Assembly: GCF_009363155.1 (NCBI RefSeq)
Contig: NZ_CP045302.1
Location: 1,673,001-1,737,000, forward strand
Length of the DNA stretch: 64,000 bases
Source: Azotobacter salinestris
GTDB taxonomy: Bacteria; Pseudomonadota; Gammaproteobacteria; Pseudomonadales; Pseudomonadaceae
Direction: 5' to 3'
Part shown: one piece after another, positions 17,781 through 25,530 of the stretch
Position numbering within the stretch: the stretch's first letter is position 1
Layout of the letters: each line of letters starts with the position of its first letter
Notes under the pieces: generated by a model
Seen by the model: the letters and a program-made list of their open reading frames with translations, nothing else
The model's database searches: none
Told to the model about the DNA's origin: nothing
Program-made: the position numbers and the translations under genes

Positions 17781-17960
17781 GCACAATGCCCGCCGTCCTA
17801 GGGGAGTTCTCTCCCGCCCGTCCGGAGCTGTCGCCGGCTCCGGTCATGACGCGTGCGCTCCAGGCCCGTCGTATACATGCCCAAGGTATGACACGCGTCC
17901 CTCACCCGGGGCGGGAAGGCGTGCGTGTCCTGGAAAATGTCGTCCCGCCCCCAGGAATTC
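17781..17960 (+). promoter_or_regulatory. Diverged yybP-ykoY-like riboswitch, copy 2
   Basis: This leader aligns with copy 1: GGCACAATGCCCGCCGTCCT, then a GGGGAG box, then near the end the shared CTCACCCGGGGCGGG and GGCGTGCGTGTC. The two conserved loops have changed. GGGGAGTAG is now GGGGAGTTC (17801-17809). The second loop, CGTCAACATAC in copy 1, is CGTCGTATACATGC (17867-17880). The expression-platform hairpin is reduced to a stem of about seven base pairs. Whether it still binds Mn2+ is uncertain. Its origin by tandem duplication with the gene is clear from the alignment. Confidence 0.7.
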
Positions 17961-17962
17961 CG

Positions 17963-18547
17963 ATGGAATCACTCTTCATCCCCACCCAGATCTCCATCCT
18001 CGCCGAGATCGGCGACAAGACCCAGCTGCTGGCCATGCTGCTGACCCTGCGTTTTCGCAAACCCTGGCCGATCGTCTGGGGCATGTTCGTCGGCATCCTA
18101 GGCAATCACATCCTCGCCGCCGAAGTCGGCCACCTGATCGCTGGCCATCTCTCGGAAGTCGCACTGAACGGCATACTCGCCGCGGCCTTTGCCGCGATCG
18201 CCGTCTGGACTCTGCTGCCGGACCAGCGGGGCGACGACGACGACTCCAGGCTCAAGCGCTATGGTCCCTTCCTGACCAGCACGGTCGCCTTCTTCTTCGC
18301 CGAGATGGCCGACAAGACCCAGGTCGCCACCCTGGTGCTGGCCGCGCAGTACGAATATCCCTTCTTCGTGGCGGTCGGCACGACGCTCGGCATCGTGATC
18401 TCCAACGGACCGGTGGTGCTGCTGGCCGGCAACTTTGTCGCCCAGAACCTGCCGCTGAAGCTGATCCGCCGCATCGCCGCCCTGGCCTTCATCTGCCTGG
18501 CGGTGTATTCGGGCTATCAGACCGCGAAACTGGCCGGCTGGCTGTAG
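17963..18547 (+). CDS. TMEM165/GDT1-family (UPF0016) transporter, paralogue 2
   Basis: A 194-residue membrane protein clearly homologous to the preceding gene throughout, from MESLFIPTQISILAEIGDKTQ to YSGYQTAKLAGWL. The first signature is intact (EIGDKT) but the second is EMADKT, with alanine replacing the conserved glycine. The acidic linker is also different (DQRGDDDDSRLKRYGPF). The family uses both signatures to form the cation site, so ion preference or rate may differ from paralogue 1 (inference). The riboswitch upstream has diverged in parallel. The ribosome site is ccagga before ATG 17963. A strong hairpin follows the stop. Confidence 0.9.
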   Translation: MESLFIPTQISILAEIGDKTQLLAMLLTLRFRKPWPIVWGMFVGILGNHILAAEVGHLIAGHLSEVALNGILAAAFAAIAVWTLLPDQRGDDDDSRLKRYGPFLTSTVAFFFAEMADKTQVATLVLAAQYEYPFFVAVGTTLGIVISNGPVVLLAGNFVAQNLPLKLIRRIAALAFICLAVYSGYQTAKLAGWL

Positions 18548-18552
18548 GCGCC

Positions 18553-18576
18553 GGCCCCCCGCGCAGGCGGGGGGCC
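18553..18576. terminator. Strong hairpin between convergent genes
   Basis: A perfect ten-base-pair GC stem (18553-18562 with 18567-18576) and a four-base loop lie six bases past the paralogue-2 stop and ten bases before the end of the convergent M48 protease gene. No T tract is present on either side, so it is a structural barrier or processed 3' end rather than a classical intrinsic terminator. Confidence 0.5.
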
Positions 18577-18586
18577 ATCCGGCGAC

Positions 18587-19408
18587 TCAGTTGCCGCCCT
18601 GCGCCTGCCGGTACAGCGGCATGACCTTGGGAATCGCCGCCTCCAGCGCCGCGGTGCGGTTACCCGGCGAGGGGTGGGTGCTTATGAACTGCGGTGTGCC
18701 GTTGTTCCCCGCCTGGTTCATCTTCTGCCACAGGGTGATCGCCGCGTTCGGGTCGTAGCCGGCGCGGGCGGCCAGTTCCAGACCGATCAGATCCGCCTCG
18801 CTCTCGTTGCTGCGGCTGTTGGGCAGGGTCATGCCGTACTGCACCGCCACATCCGCCATGGCCATACCGGCCTCCCCCACTCCGAGCAGCGCGCCGGCGC
18901 CCTGCTTGGCCATCTGGATGCCATAGGCCTTGGACATCGCCTCGCGGCCGTGCTCGCGCAGGGCATGGGCGATCTCGTGGCCCATGACCGCGGCGATCTC
19001 GTCGTCGGTCAGACGCAGCTTCTCGATCAGCCCACTGTAGAAGATGATCTTGCCACCCGGTCCGCAGCTGGCGTTAAGCTCGTCGCTGTCGATCAACGCG
19101 ACCTCCCATTGCCACTGCGCGGCATCGGCGCGGAACAGCGGCGCCTTGGCGATCAGCCGGCGGGCGATTGCGTTCAGACGCTGGGCATTCTGGCTGCTGG
19201 TATCCAGGACGCCCTTGGTGGAAGCTTCGCCCAGCGTCTGCTGGTAGGACTGGGCATACATCTGGTTGACCTGCTCGGTGGAGAGCATGCTGAACATGTA
19301 CTGCTTGCGTTCGACGCCCACGGCACCGCCACTGGTGGTCTGGACGGGCTGGCAGGCGGCCAGCAGCAGCGCGGCGGCGACACCGGTGAGATAAGACGAC
19401 TTGCCCAT
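18587..19408 (-). CDS. M48-family metalloprotease lipoprotein (LoiP/YcaL-like)
   Basis: A 273-residue lipoprotein with lipobox LLAAC near residue 18. The catalytic zinc motif HEIAH lies near residue 145 in VMGHEIAHALREHGRE; the third ligand glutamate is in NESEADLIGLELAARAGYDP. The C-terminal HPSP-G-R motif (STHPSPGNRTAALE) is also conserved. Proteins of this type are outer-membrane or periplasmic proteases that take part in envelope quality control. The start at 19408 is chosen for its strong ribosome site (aggagtaccc) and because it opens directly into the signal peptide. It is monocistronic as far as can be seen. Confidence 0.92.
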   Translation of the reverse strand: MGKSSYLTGVAAALLLAACQPVQTTSGGAVGVERKQYMFSMLSTEQVNQMYAQSYQQTLGEASTKGVLDTSSQNAQRLNAIARRLIAKAPLFRADAAQWQWEVALIDSDELNASCGPGGKIIFYSGLIEKLRLTDDEIAAVMGHEIAHALREHGREAMSKAYGIQMAKQGAGALLGVGEAGMAMADVAVQYGMTLPNSRSNESEADLIGLELAARAGYDPNAAITLWQKMNQAGNNGTPQFISTHPSPGNRTAALEAAIPKVMPLYRQAQGGN

Positions 19409-19563
19409 GTGGGTACTCCTGAAAAACACGGTCCGTATGCTAGGTCGCCGCTACAGGAGCGGCAACCGGGGCCGAGGAATGGACAATGGCAGTGAGCCAC
19501 CCCGGCAGGCGGGGCCGGCAAGAGAGCGCCGACAGGCCGGAAAGTTCCCGCCGCGCCCCTGGC

Positions 19564-20181
19564 TCAGGCAGGTGTCAGGCACTCCGGGGCATCCAGGCGT
19601 GGATCGTTGACCAGATCCGCCAGCGCCCGCTCGCGCAGTGCCGGCACGGGCCGCAACAGCAGCTCCTGCAGCGGCCCCATGGGGCTCGCCGCATCCAGCC
19701 AGAGCGCCTGGCCGGCCTCGTCGAGCACCACGGGCCGGCGCTGGCTGGCCGCCGCCTGGGTGATCATGGCGACGCTCAGATAGACCTGCCCGTCGATCGG
19801 ATAGGCTTCCCAGATCGCCGCGAAGTGCAGCAGCGGCGCCTCGCCGGTCATCCAGTAGGGGCGCTTGCGCGCCGCGCCGCGCCACTCGTAGAAGCCGTTG
19901 GCCGGCAGCAGGCAGCGCCGGGTGCGGAAGGCCTCGCGGAACATCGGCTGCTCGGCCAGGGTCTCCGCCCGGGCGTGGGCCGGGGTGCGCGACAGATCGG
20001 TCAGCCAGCCCGGGGTCAGCCCCCAGCGCGCCAGCGCCGCCTCGCGGACACCGGCGGCATTGCGCAGCATCAGCACCCGCGCGGCCGGGGCGATGCTCCA
20101 GTGCGGCGCCAGGTCCGCGGGAAATCCGCGCAGGACAGTCAGGGCCGGCGGCCAGCGAAACAGGGCATAACGTCCACTCAT
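19564..20181 (-). CDS. yedK: SRAP-domain (YedK/HMCES) protein with altered active site
   Basis: A 205-residue SRAP-domain protein, recognised by the order MSGRYALFRW, WGLTPGWLTDL, AHARAETLAE, CLLPANGFYEWRG, FAAIWEAY and QRRPVVLDEAG. Active SRAP proteins begin Met-Cys; after removal of Met the Cys2 amine and thiol form a thiazolidine cross-link with abasic sites in single-stranded DNA. Here residue 2 is serine (codon AGT). The asparagine of the usual NAR-ET motif is histidine, and the histidine of the usual H-x-R-x-P motif is serine, while the FYEW glutamate is kept. DNA binding may persist, but canonical thiazolidine chemistry should not. Upstream ribosome site is weak. Confidence 0.85.
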   Translation of the reverse strand: MSGRYALFRWPPALTVLRGFPADLAPHWSIAPAARVLMLRNAAGVREAALARWGLTPGWLTDLSRTPAHARAETLAEQPMFREAFRTRRCLLPANGFYEWRGAARKRPYWMTGEAPLLHFAAIWEAYPIDGQVYLSVAMITQAAASQRRPVVLDEAGQALWLDAASPMGPLQELLLRPVPALRERALADLVNDPRLDAPECLTPA

Positions 20182-20315
20182 GACGGCAGGCACTCGGATC
20201 AGGAAGCGAAAGAGGTACCGGCCATTGTAGCGGCGGCGCCTGCCGACCGTCCCGACGCGTCGCGGACTTCGGCGGCTCCGTGTCGCCGGCATCGTGGAGT
20301 CCCTCGAGTTGCCGC

Positions 20316-20321
20316 TATAAT
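20316..20321 (+). promoter_or_regulatory. Perfect -10 element of a sigma70-type promoter
   Basis: TATAAT occurs 86 bp before the acyltransferase start. The expected -35 region (about 20293-20298) is poor (cgtgga). Transcription would begin near 20328, only about 20 bases before the terminator-like hairpin. Confidence 0.55.
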
Positions 20322-20345
20322 GCTCAGCCGATTTTTCCCCGCGAC

Positions 20346-20380
20346 AGGAGGCGCAGGCCTGCGCCTCCGCCTCCTTTTTT
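20346..20380 (+). terminator. Intrinsic terminator/attenuator in the acyltransferase leader
   Basis: A 22-base perfect palindrome at 20347-20368 is followed by gcctcc and six T (20375-20380); an alternative stem pairs aggaggc (20346-20352) with gcctcct (20369-20375) and ends right at the T tract. Nothing upstream on this strand needs terminating (the gene to the left is divergent), so it would act on transcripts from the TATAAT promoter just before it. Confidence 0.6.
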
Positions 20381-20406
20381 ATCTACCCAGTCCTGATCAA
20401 GAGCAC

Positions 20407-21573
20407 ATGATGGGCGAATTCGATGCCATCCGACCCTATGCCGACGCCGAGGTCCCTGCCGTCCTGCAGCGGCTGATCGCCGACGCCGGCTTTCTCGACA
20501 TTCTTACCCGCTTCCGCTTCCCGCGCCTGGCCGGGCCGCTCGGCTGGCTGCTCAAGCCGCTCATCGCCATGCGGCTGCGCACCGAGTTCGCCCGGATCGA
20601 CAGCGTCGCGGCCCTGCAGACGAAGATCGAAGCCTATGTCGACCGTACCATCGAGCGCGCCACGGATGGCGTGACTTACAGCGGCCTGGAGCAGCTCAGG
20701 CCCGGCAAGGCCTACCTCTTCCTCGCCAACCACCGCGACATCGTGATGGATCCGGCCTTCGTCAACTATGCGATCTACCACGCCGGGCTGCGCACCCCGC
20801 GCATCGCCATCGGCGACAACCTGCTGCAGCGGCCCTTCGTCAGCGACCTGATGCGCCTGAACAAGAGCTTCATCGTGCACCGCTCGCTGAGCGGGCGGCG
20901 GGAAAAGCTCGCCGCCTATCACCTGCTCTCCGCCTACATCAACCACTCGATCCAGGTGGAGGGCGAGTCGATCTGGATCGCCCAGGCCGAGGGACGGGCC
21001 AAGGACGGCGACGACCGTACCGACTCGGCGATCCTCAAGATGTTCCACATGAGCCGCAAGAACGAGCCCTTCGCCGAGACGGTGAAGGCCCTGAACCTGA
21101 TTCCGGTGTCGATCAGCTACGAATACGACCCCTGCGACCAGGCCAAGGCCCGCGAGCTGTACATCCGCGCCAGCAGCGGCAGCTATACCAAGGCGCCGGG
21201 CGAGGACGACCAGAGCATCGCCCTCGGCATCACCGGCTACAAGGGACGGGTGCACATCCACTTCGGCACGCCGCTGGAGAGGCCTGCGGAGGATGCCAAG
21301 CAGCTCGCCGCGGAGATCGACCGGCAGATCCTCGGCAACTACCGGCTGTTCCCGGCCCATTATCTGGCTTACGAGATGTATGCCGGACGCGATCCCGAGC
21401 TGCCGGTGCCGACGGCAGCGCAGCTGTTCTCCGCCGAGGAGCTCGCCCGCGCCGAAACGGAATGGCAGAGGCGCCTGGCCGCCTGTCCCGAGGAACAGCG
21501 CCCCTATCTGGTCCTGCAATACGCCAACCCGGTCCGCAATCAATACCGCGTCAAGGCCGGCCTGCCGCTGTAG
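20407..21573 (+). CDS. 1-acyl-sn-glycerol-3-phosphate acyltransferase-family protein
   Basis: The 388-residue product is a PlsC/PlsB-like acyltransferase. The catalytic motif is FLANHRDIVMD (HxxxxD with the extra conserved N), followed by RLNKSFIVHRS and GESIWIAQAEGRAKDG, which corresponds to the glycerol-phosphate-binding block EG-R. The C-terminal 150 residues (KGRVHIHFGTPLE onward) are specific to a Pseudomonas/proteobacterial subgroup. It probably acylates a lysophospholipid or related lipid at the inner-membrane face; the acceptor is not known. Start ATG 20407 or the adjacent ATG 20410. Upstream open frame overlaps yedK on the other strand and is not coding. Confidence 0.85.
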   Translation: MMGEFDAIRPYADAEVPAVLQRLIADAGFLDILTRFRFPRLAGPLGWLLKPLIAMRLRTEFARIDSVAALQTKIEAYVDRTIERATDGVTYSGLEQLRPGKAYLFLANHRDIVMDPAFVNYAIYHAGLRTPRIAIGDNLLQRPFVSDLMRLNKSFIVHRSLSGRREKLAAYHLLSAYINHSIQVEGESIWIAQAEGRAKDGDDRTDSAILKMFHMSRKNEPFAETVKALNLIPVSISYEYDPCDQAKARELYIRASSGSYTKAPGEDDQSIALGITGYKGRVHIHFGTPLERPAEDAKQLAAEIDRQILGNYRLFPAHYLAYEMYAGRDPELPVPTAAQLFSAEELARAETEWQRRLAACPEEQRPYLVLQYANPVRNQYRVKAGLPL

Positions 21574-21597
21574 AGACGCCCCACGGCGGCGTGCCCC

Positions 21598-21879
21598 TCA
21601 GAGTCGGGTGCTGCTCCAGGAGAGGAGCAGCGCCAGCAGCAGGGTGCCGGCGCCAAAGCGGTAGAAGAAGCGGTTGACCCGTCCGGTCGCCGCCTCCAGC
21701 GCCCAACCCTCCTCCTCATCCAGCTCTCCCTCGCCGGCCAGACGCGCAAGGGCACGCTGCTCGCGCAGGCGGGTGGCGAGCAGCAGCCAGCTCCCGACAA
21801 GGGCGAAGAGCAGGGCCACGGCATTCAGCAGCAGCGACGGGGACAGCGGCAGGGGGAACCCAAGGGCCGGCAATAGCAT
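21598..21879 (-). CDS. Small two-helix membrane protein, function unknown
   Basis: A 93-residue protein with two predicted transmembrane segments: LSPSLLLNAVALLFALVGSWLL near the N-terminus and FGAGTLLLALLLSW at the C-terminus. A charged cytoplasmic-type stretch lies between (RLREQRALARLAGEGELDEEE). The start at 21879 is strongly supported by a perfect ribosome site (ggaggtttcg). I do not recognise a named family. It converges with the acyltransferase gene, 24 bp between stops. Confidence 0.7.
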   Translation of the reverse strand: MLLPALGFPLPLSPSLLLNAVALLFALVGSWLLLATRLREQRALARLAGEGELDEEEGWALEAATGRVNRFFYRFGAGTLLLALLLSWSSTRL

Positions 21880-22252
21880 CGAAACCTCCGCATCGGCGAG
21901 GTGCACGGAGGAGTCGCGCGCACCACAACAGGGAAATACGGGCTACTCTGTGGCGGGCCGAAAACGTCACTGCCCGCTGCCGCGCTCGGGAACTGCCCAT
22001 CGCAGGGCGGCCTGACGCTTCCGTACGTCCCGCAGGGACGACTGGCCGGCGACTTGCATGACATCCCGGCGCGGACAGAGAAGACTCGGTCATATTTTAC
22101 GCAAGCAAAGCGCCTTATAAGCGCTGCTTTCGACCAAATGCCCAATGAGTCCTCGAAGTTCTGATTCCGTCGGAAAACGGTCATCCGACCGTCCTAAAGT
22201 CTGAAGCCCTGGCCATGAGGCAAGGCATTCGATCAGCCAAGGAGGAACCGAC
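21880..22252. other. Intergenic region, about 370 bp, no gene recognised
   Basis: The stretch between the small membrane protein and the next small open frame has no convincing protein or RNA gene. An AT-richer patch at about 22090-22150 stands out against the surrounding GC-rich DNA and contains an imperfect inverted repeat (agcgcc-ttata-agcgct). It may hold promoters for the two flanking divergent genes. Confidence 0.4.
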
Positions 22253-22435
22253 ATGCAACACGCTGAATCCCTCGACCGTTCGACCGATCTGCAGGATGAC
22301 CTGGAAGAGCGCATCGCAATGGACTTCTGCGTTCACGATCAGGACTGGCTGGACTATTGCCGGCTGGGCGGCCACGAGCATTACGAACTGCCCGTCACCG
22401 AACGGCCCGGGAAGCGCTACGCCCAGGCCGCCTGA
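22253..22435 (+). CDS. Small acidic protein, 60 residues, function unknown
   Basis: A short open frame with an excellent ribosome site (aaggaggaaccgac before ATG). The product is acidic at the N-terminus (DLQDDLEERIAMDFCVHDQD) and has a Cys/His-containing middle (DYCRLGGHEHYELP) and a basic tail. No signal peptide or membrane segment. I do not recognise a family. The ribosome site and preserved acidic composition argue that it is translated. Confidence 0.55.
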   Translation: MQHAESLDRSTDLQDDLEERIAMDFCVHDQDWLDYCRLGGHEHYELPVTERPGKRYAQAA

Positions 22436-22549
22436 GCACGCGAGGCCGTCACGACACCCAGCTCAGGCAGCCAGGGGGCGGCTGCCGCCACCGGCTCCCG
22501 CCCCTGCGAAGGAAAGCCCGGCGACGGACCGGGCCGCATACATCCCGTC

Positions 22550-23143
22550 TCAACGTCCCAGCAGCAGCTGACCGATGGCCGGATCCTTGAAGGCACGGGT
22601 CAGGGCATCGCTTAGCACATCGCCAATCAGCTTGGTGTTGGTCTGCTGGTTCGGCGCCATTCCGAAGCGCTGGTTCAGCGACGCACCATAGCGGCCGCTG
22701 TAGCGGCGCCCGCTGTTCTGCACATCGACCCGGAAGGTCGCGCCGATATCGGCCTCGGTGACATACAGTCCCTTCTTCGGCGACTGGTATTTCAGTTCGG
22801 CCAGGGTCAGCGTCAGCTGCGGCGCATTGTAGGCATTGGGCGACGGGGTGAAGCCGAGCAGGCGCACGGCCGTCTCGGCCTGGGTCTGCAGCCGGGGCAG
22901 CACATCCTGCCCGCGCACGACGATCGCGCTGGTTTCCGGATACAGCCCGCCGCGGGTACCGAGGTTCGGCGAGGCGCGTCCGTCGACCACCCGCACGACG
23001 ACGGGCTGACCGCTGCCGACTGCGGTGAGTGGCGTATTGAGCTTGGGTTCGGGGGTGATTTGTTGCGGGCTGAGGGCACAGCCGGCCAGCCCCAGGCTGG
23101 CGACGGCGATCAGGCCGAGCACAGGCAACAGACGATGCAGCAT
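22550..23143 (-). CDS. yajG: YajG-family outer-membrane lipoprotein
   Basis: A 197-residue lipoprotein. The signal peptide ends LGLAGC (C22) and is followed by ALSPQQITPEP. The body has the YajG-type sequence VVRVVDGRASPNLGTRGG, then VTEADIGATFRVDV and LIGDVLSDALTRAF. Residue after the lipidated cysteine is alanine, consistent with outer-membrane sorting. The family's function is unknown. A short gap and the long mqo leader lie upstream. Confidence 0.88.
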   Translation of the reverse strand: MLHRLLPVLGLIAVASLGLAGCALSPQQITPEPKLNTPLTAVGSGQPVVVRVVDGRASPNLGTRGGLYPETSAIVVRGQDVLPRLQTQAETAVRLLGFTPSPNAYNAPQLTLTLAELKYQSPKKGLYVTEADIGATFRVDVQNSGRRYSGRYGASLNQRFGMAPNQQTNTKLIGDVLSDALTRAFKDPAIGQLLLGR

Positions 23144-23928
23144 GCGCGATTCTCCAGATTACGCGAAGGAAGCGCAGTATAGCGACAGCGATCCCCGCCC
23201 GCAGCCGAGGCAAAGGCTCCCCGGAGCGCGGCACGGCCGGTATCGATAGCACCCGAATAAAACTAAAGCCAAAGGGCCAAACCTGCCGATTTGGCGGTAT
23301 ACTCGACCCCCGATTATAAGGTCGCCTCCTGATCGGGCATCGTCATGCACAGCCGTGCAGCTTGGCAGGACCTCCCCCAGAGAGTCGCCCATCCGCTGCC
23401 AGCATGGTCAGCACCGGTTTTACTTTCCGCCCATCGCGCAGAACACTTTAATCGCTTGCAGGGACGCGGCGTGTCTCGTTACGCCTCGGGGTATTGGCGT
23501 GCCGCAGACAACGACGAGCAAGGTTCATGCCTCTCAACAAAAAGAGCGTGACAATGCGGTTTTTTCACTACTTCGAAAGAGTGTGGCGAGCAATGAACGA
23601 CGATGCGTCCCGAGCGAACATTCGTGCTCCTTCGCCCATCGATGATCCACTGACCGAGAGATCGGGGTCTACCCGCTAGGGCCGGCCGAATGGATGCCGC
23701 GACGAGAGTCGCCGGCTGCCGACCGGGATCCCGCCCGTTTTCCCGGCAGCCGCCCAGGTATCCCGCAGGAGCACGGCCGACGCAGTCGGCAGGTGCCCGT
23801 CAAGGAACAACGGATAACAGGCCGACCGGACGGCCGAAGCATCCTCGCAGGGCAAGGGCGCAGCTCGATGCCCGGGGATTCGGCACAAGGTCGTACTGCC
23901 AATTGATGTTGCAGATTTGGAGGCGTTA
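23144..23928. other. Long intergenic leader between yajG and mqo
   Basis: About 785 bp with no recognised RNA gene. It contains a TATACT hexamer at 23298-23303, a GATTATAAGG patch bracketed by cccgat and atcggg (about 23310-23337), and one small open frame listed separately. The sequence around 23400-23560 is less GC-rich than the coding DNA, which is compatible with a regulatory RNA or promoter region. It likely contains the mqo promoter. Confidence 0.4.
23554..23679 (+). CDS. Possible small basic peptide, 41 residues
   Basis: The frame starts MRFFHYFERVWRAMNDDASR and ends LTERSGSTR. The amphipathic, aromatic N-terminus looks protein-like rather than random, and an aagag ribosome site lies eight bases upstream. 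A further in-frame ATG at 23527 would give a 50-residue form. No family recognised. Listed with low confidence. Confidence 0.3.
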   Translation: MRFFHYFERVWRAMNDDASRANIRAPSPIDDPLTERSGSTR

Positions 23929-25461
23929 ATGGCGCAGAAAAACTACGAAGTCGATGCGGTGCTGGTCGGCGCCGGCATCATGAGCGCGACACTGGGCGTG
24001 CTGCTGAAGGAACTCGATCCCGGCATCAAGCTGGAAATCATCGAGATGCAGGATTCCGATGCCCTGGAAAGTTCCAACCCCTGGAACAACGCCGGCACCG
24101 GACATGCCGGTCTCTGCGAACTGAACTACACCCCGCAGGCGGCCGACGGCTCGGTCAAGGCGCAGAAGGCCGTCGAGATCAACGCCAAGTTCGAGGTCTC
24201 CAAGCAGTTCTGGGCCTACCTGCTGGAGCAGGGCACCTTCGGCTCGGCGCAGTCGTTCATCAGTCCCGTCCCGCACCTGAGCTTCGTGCGCGGCGACAAG
24301 GACATCGGCTTCCTCAAGACGCGCTTCGACGTGCTGAAGAAGCATCACTGCTTCGCCGACATGGAATACACCGAGGACAAGGCGACCCTCGACGAGTGGA
24401 TGCCGCTGATGATGGCCGGCCGCGACCCGAACGAGCGCCTGGCCGCGACCCGCTCCCTGGGCGGCACCGACGTCAACTTCGGCGCCCTGACCGGCCAGCT
24501 GCTGCAACACCTGGCCAGCAAGCCCGACGTCACCCAGAGCTACGACCACAAGGTCACCGGCCTCGAGCGTAGCGACGACGGCTGGAAAGTCACCGTCAAG
24601 GACCGCAAGAGCGGCGAGAGCCGCGTCATCAAGGCCCGCTTCGTGTTCCTCGGGGCCGGCGGCGGCGCCCTGCCCCTCCTGCAGATGTCCGGCATTCCGG
24701 AAGGCCACGGCTACGGTGGCTTCCCGGTCAGCGGCCAGTGGCTGCGCTGCGACAACCCGGAAATCGTCAAGCAGCACCAGGCCAAGGTCTACAGCCTGGC
24801 CGCGGTCGGCGCACCGCCGATGTCGGTGCCGCACCTCGACACCCGCGTGGTCGATGGCAAGAAGTCCCTGCTGTTCGGCCCCTACGCCGGCTTCACCACC
24901 AAGTTCCTCAAGCACGGCTCCTTCCTCGACCTGCCCCTGTCGATCCGCCCGAGCAACATCGGCCCGATGCTGGCGGTGGCCCGAGACAACATGGACCTGA
25001 CCCGCTACCTGATCAAGGAAGTGAAGCAGTCCATGGGCGATCGTCTGGAAACCCTGCGCGGCTTCTACCCCGAGCTCAATCCCCAGGACTGGCGCCTGGA
25101 AGTCGCCGGCCAGCGTGTGCAGATCATCAAGAAGGATGCCGAGCGCGGCGGCAAGCTGGAGTTCGGCACCGAGATCGTCGCGGCCGAGGACGGCTCCATC
25201 GCCGCCCTGCTGGGCGCCTCGCCGGGCGCCTCGGTTTCCGTGTCGGCCATGCTCGACCTGCTGCAGCGCTGCTTCACCGACCGGATGAAGTCCGAAGAGT
25301 GGACCAGCCGCCTGAAGGAAATCTTCAAGGCCTCCGCCAAGGAGCTGGAGAGCGACGCCGAGCTGTACCGCAGCGTCCAGGCCGCGTCGAACCAGCGTCT
25401 GGCCCTGGTCACCCCCGCTGCGGCCAAGACCGCGCCCGCGGCAGCCAGCGCCGACAGCTGA
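23929..25461 (+). CDS. mqo: Malate:quinone oxidoreductase
   Basis: The 510-residue product has the FAD-binding N-terminus [20 protein letters not shown] followed by [20 protein letters not shown], the hallmark of Mqo. Other conserved pieces are [24 protein letters not shown] and [11 protein letters not shown]. It is a peripheral membrane flavoenzyme that oxidises malate to oxaloacetate and passes electrons to quinone in the TCA cycle. The C-terminal alanine-rich tail is variable in the family. The ATG at 23929 has a gagg ribosome site. A strong intrinsic terminator follows. Length is normal for Pseudomonas MqoB. Confidence 0.97.
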   Translation: MAQKNYEVDAVLVGAGIMSATLGVLLKELDPGIKLEIIEMQDSDALESSNPWNNAGTGHAGLCELNYTPQAADGSVKAQKAVEINAKFEVSKQFWAYLLEQGTFGSAQSFISPVPHLSFVRGDKDIGFLKTRFDVLKKHHCFADMEYTEDKATLDEWMPLMMAGRDPNERLAATRSLGGTDVNFGALTGQLLQHLASKPDVTQSYDHKVTGLERSDDGWKVTVKDRKSGESRVIKARFVFLGAGGGALPLLQMSGIPEGHGYGGFPVSGQWLRCDNPEIVKQHQAKVYSLAAVGAPPMSVPHLDTRVVDGKKSLLFGPYAGFTTKFLKHGSFLDLPLSIRPSNIGPMLAVARDNMDLTRYLIKEVKQSMGDRLETLRGFYPELNPQDWRLEVAGQRVQIIKKDAERGGKLEFGTEIVAAEDGSIAALLGASPGASVSVSAMLDLLQRCFTDRMKSEEWTSRLKEIFKASAKELESDAELYRSVQAASNQRLALVTPAAAKTAPAAASADS

Positions 25462-25478
25462 TCGGACTGCCGGCCATG

Positions 25479-25506
25479 AAAAAACCGCCTGAACAGGCGG
25501 TTTTTT
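25479..25506. terminator. Bidirectional intrinsic terminator between mqo and the PA4642-like gene
   Basis: Six A, a six-base stem ccgcct/aggcgg (25485-25490 with 25495-25500), and six T. It has a good tail on both strands and ends both mqo (plus) and the convergent gene (minus). Confidence 0.9.
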
Positions 25507-25530
25507 CGTTTTCGGAGGAAGTCGCCCGAT

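Noticed and set aside
18553-18576. A classical rho-independent terminator after the second GDT1 gene
   Set aside because: The stem is strong but lacks a T tract on both strands, so it is listed only as a hairpin.
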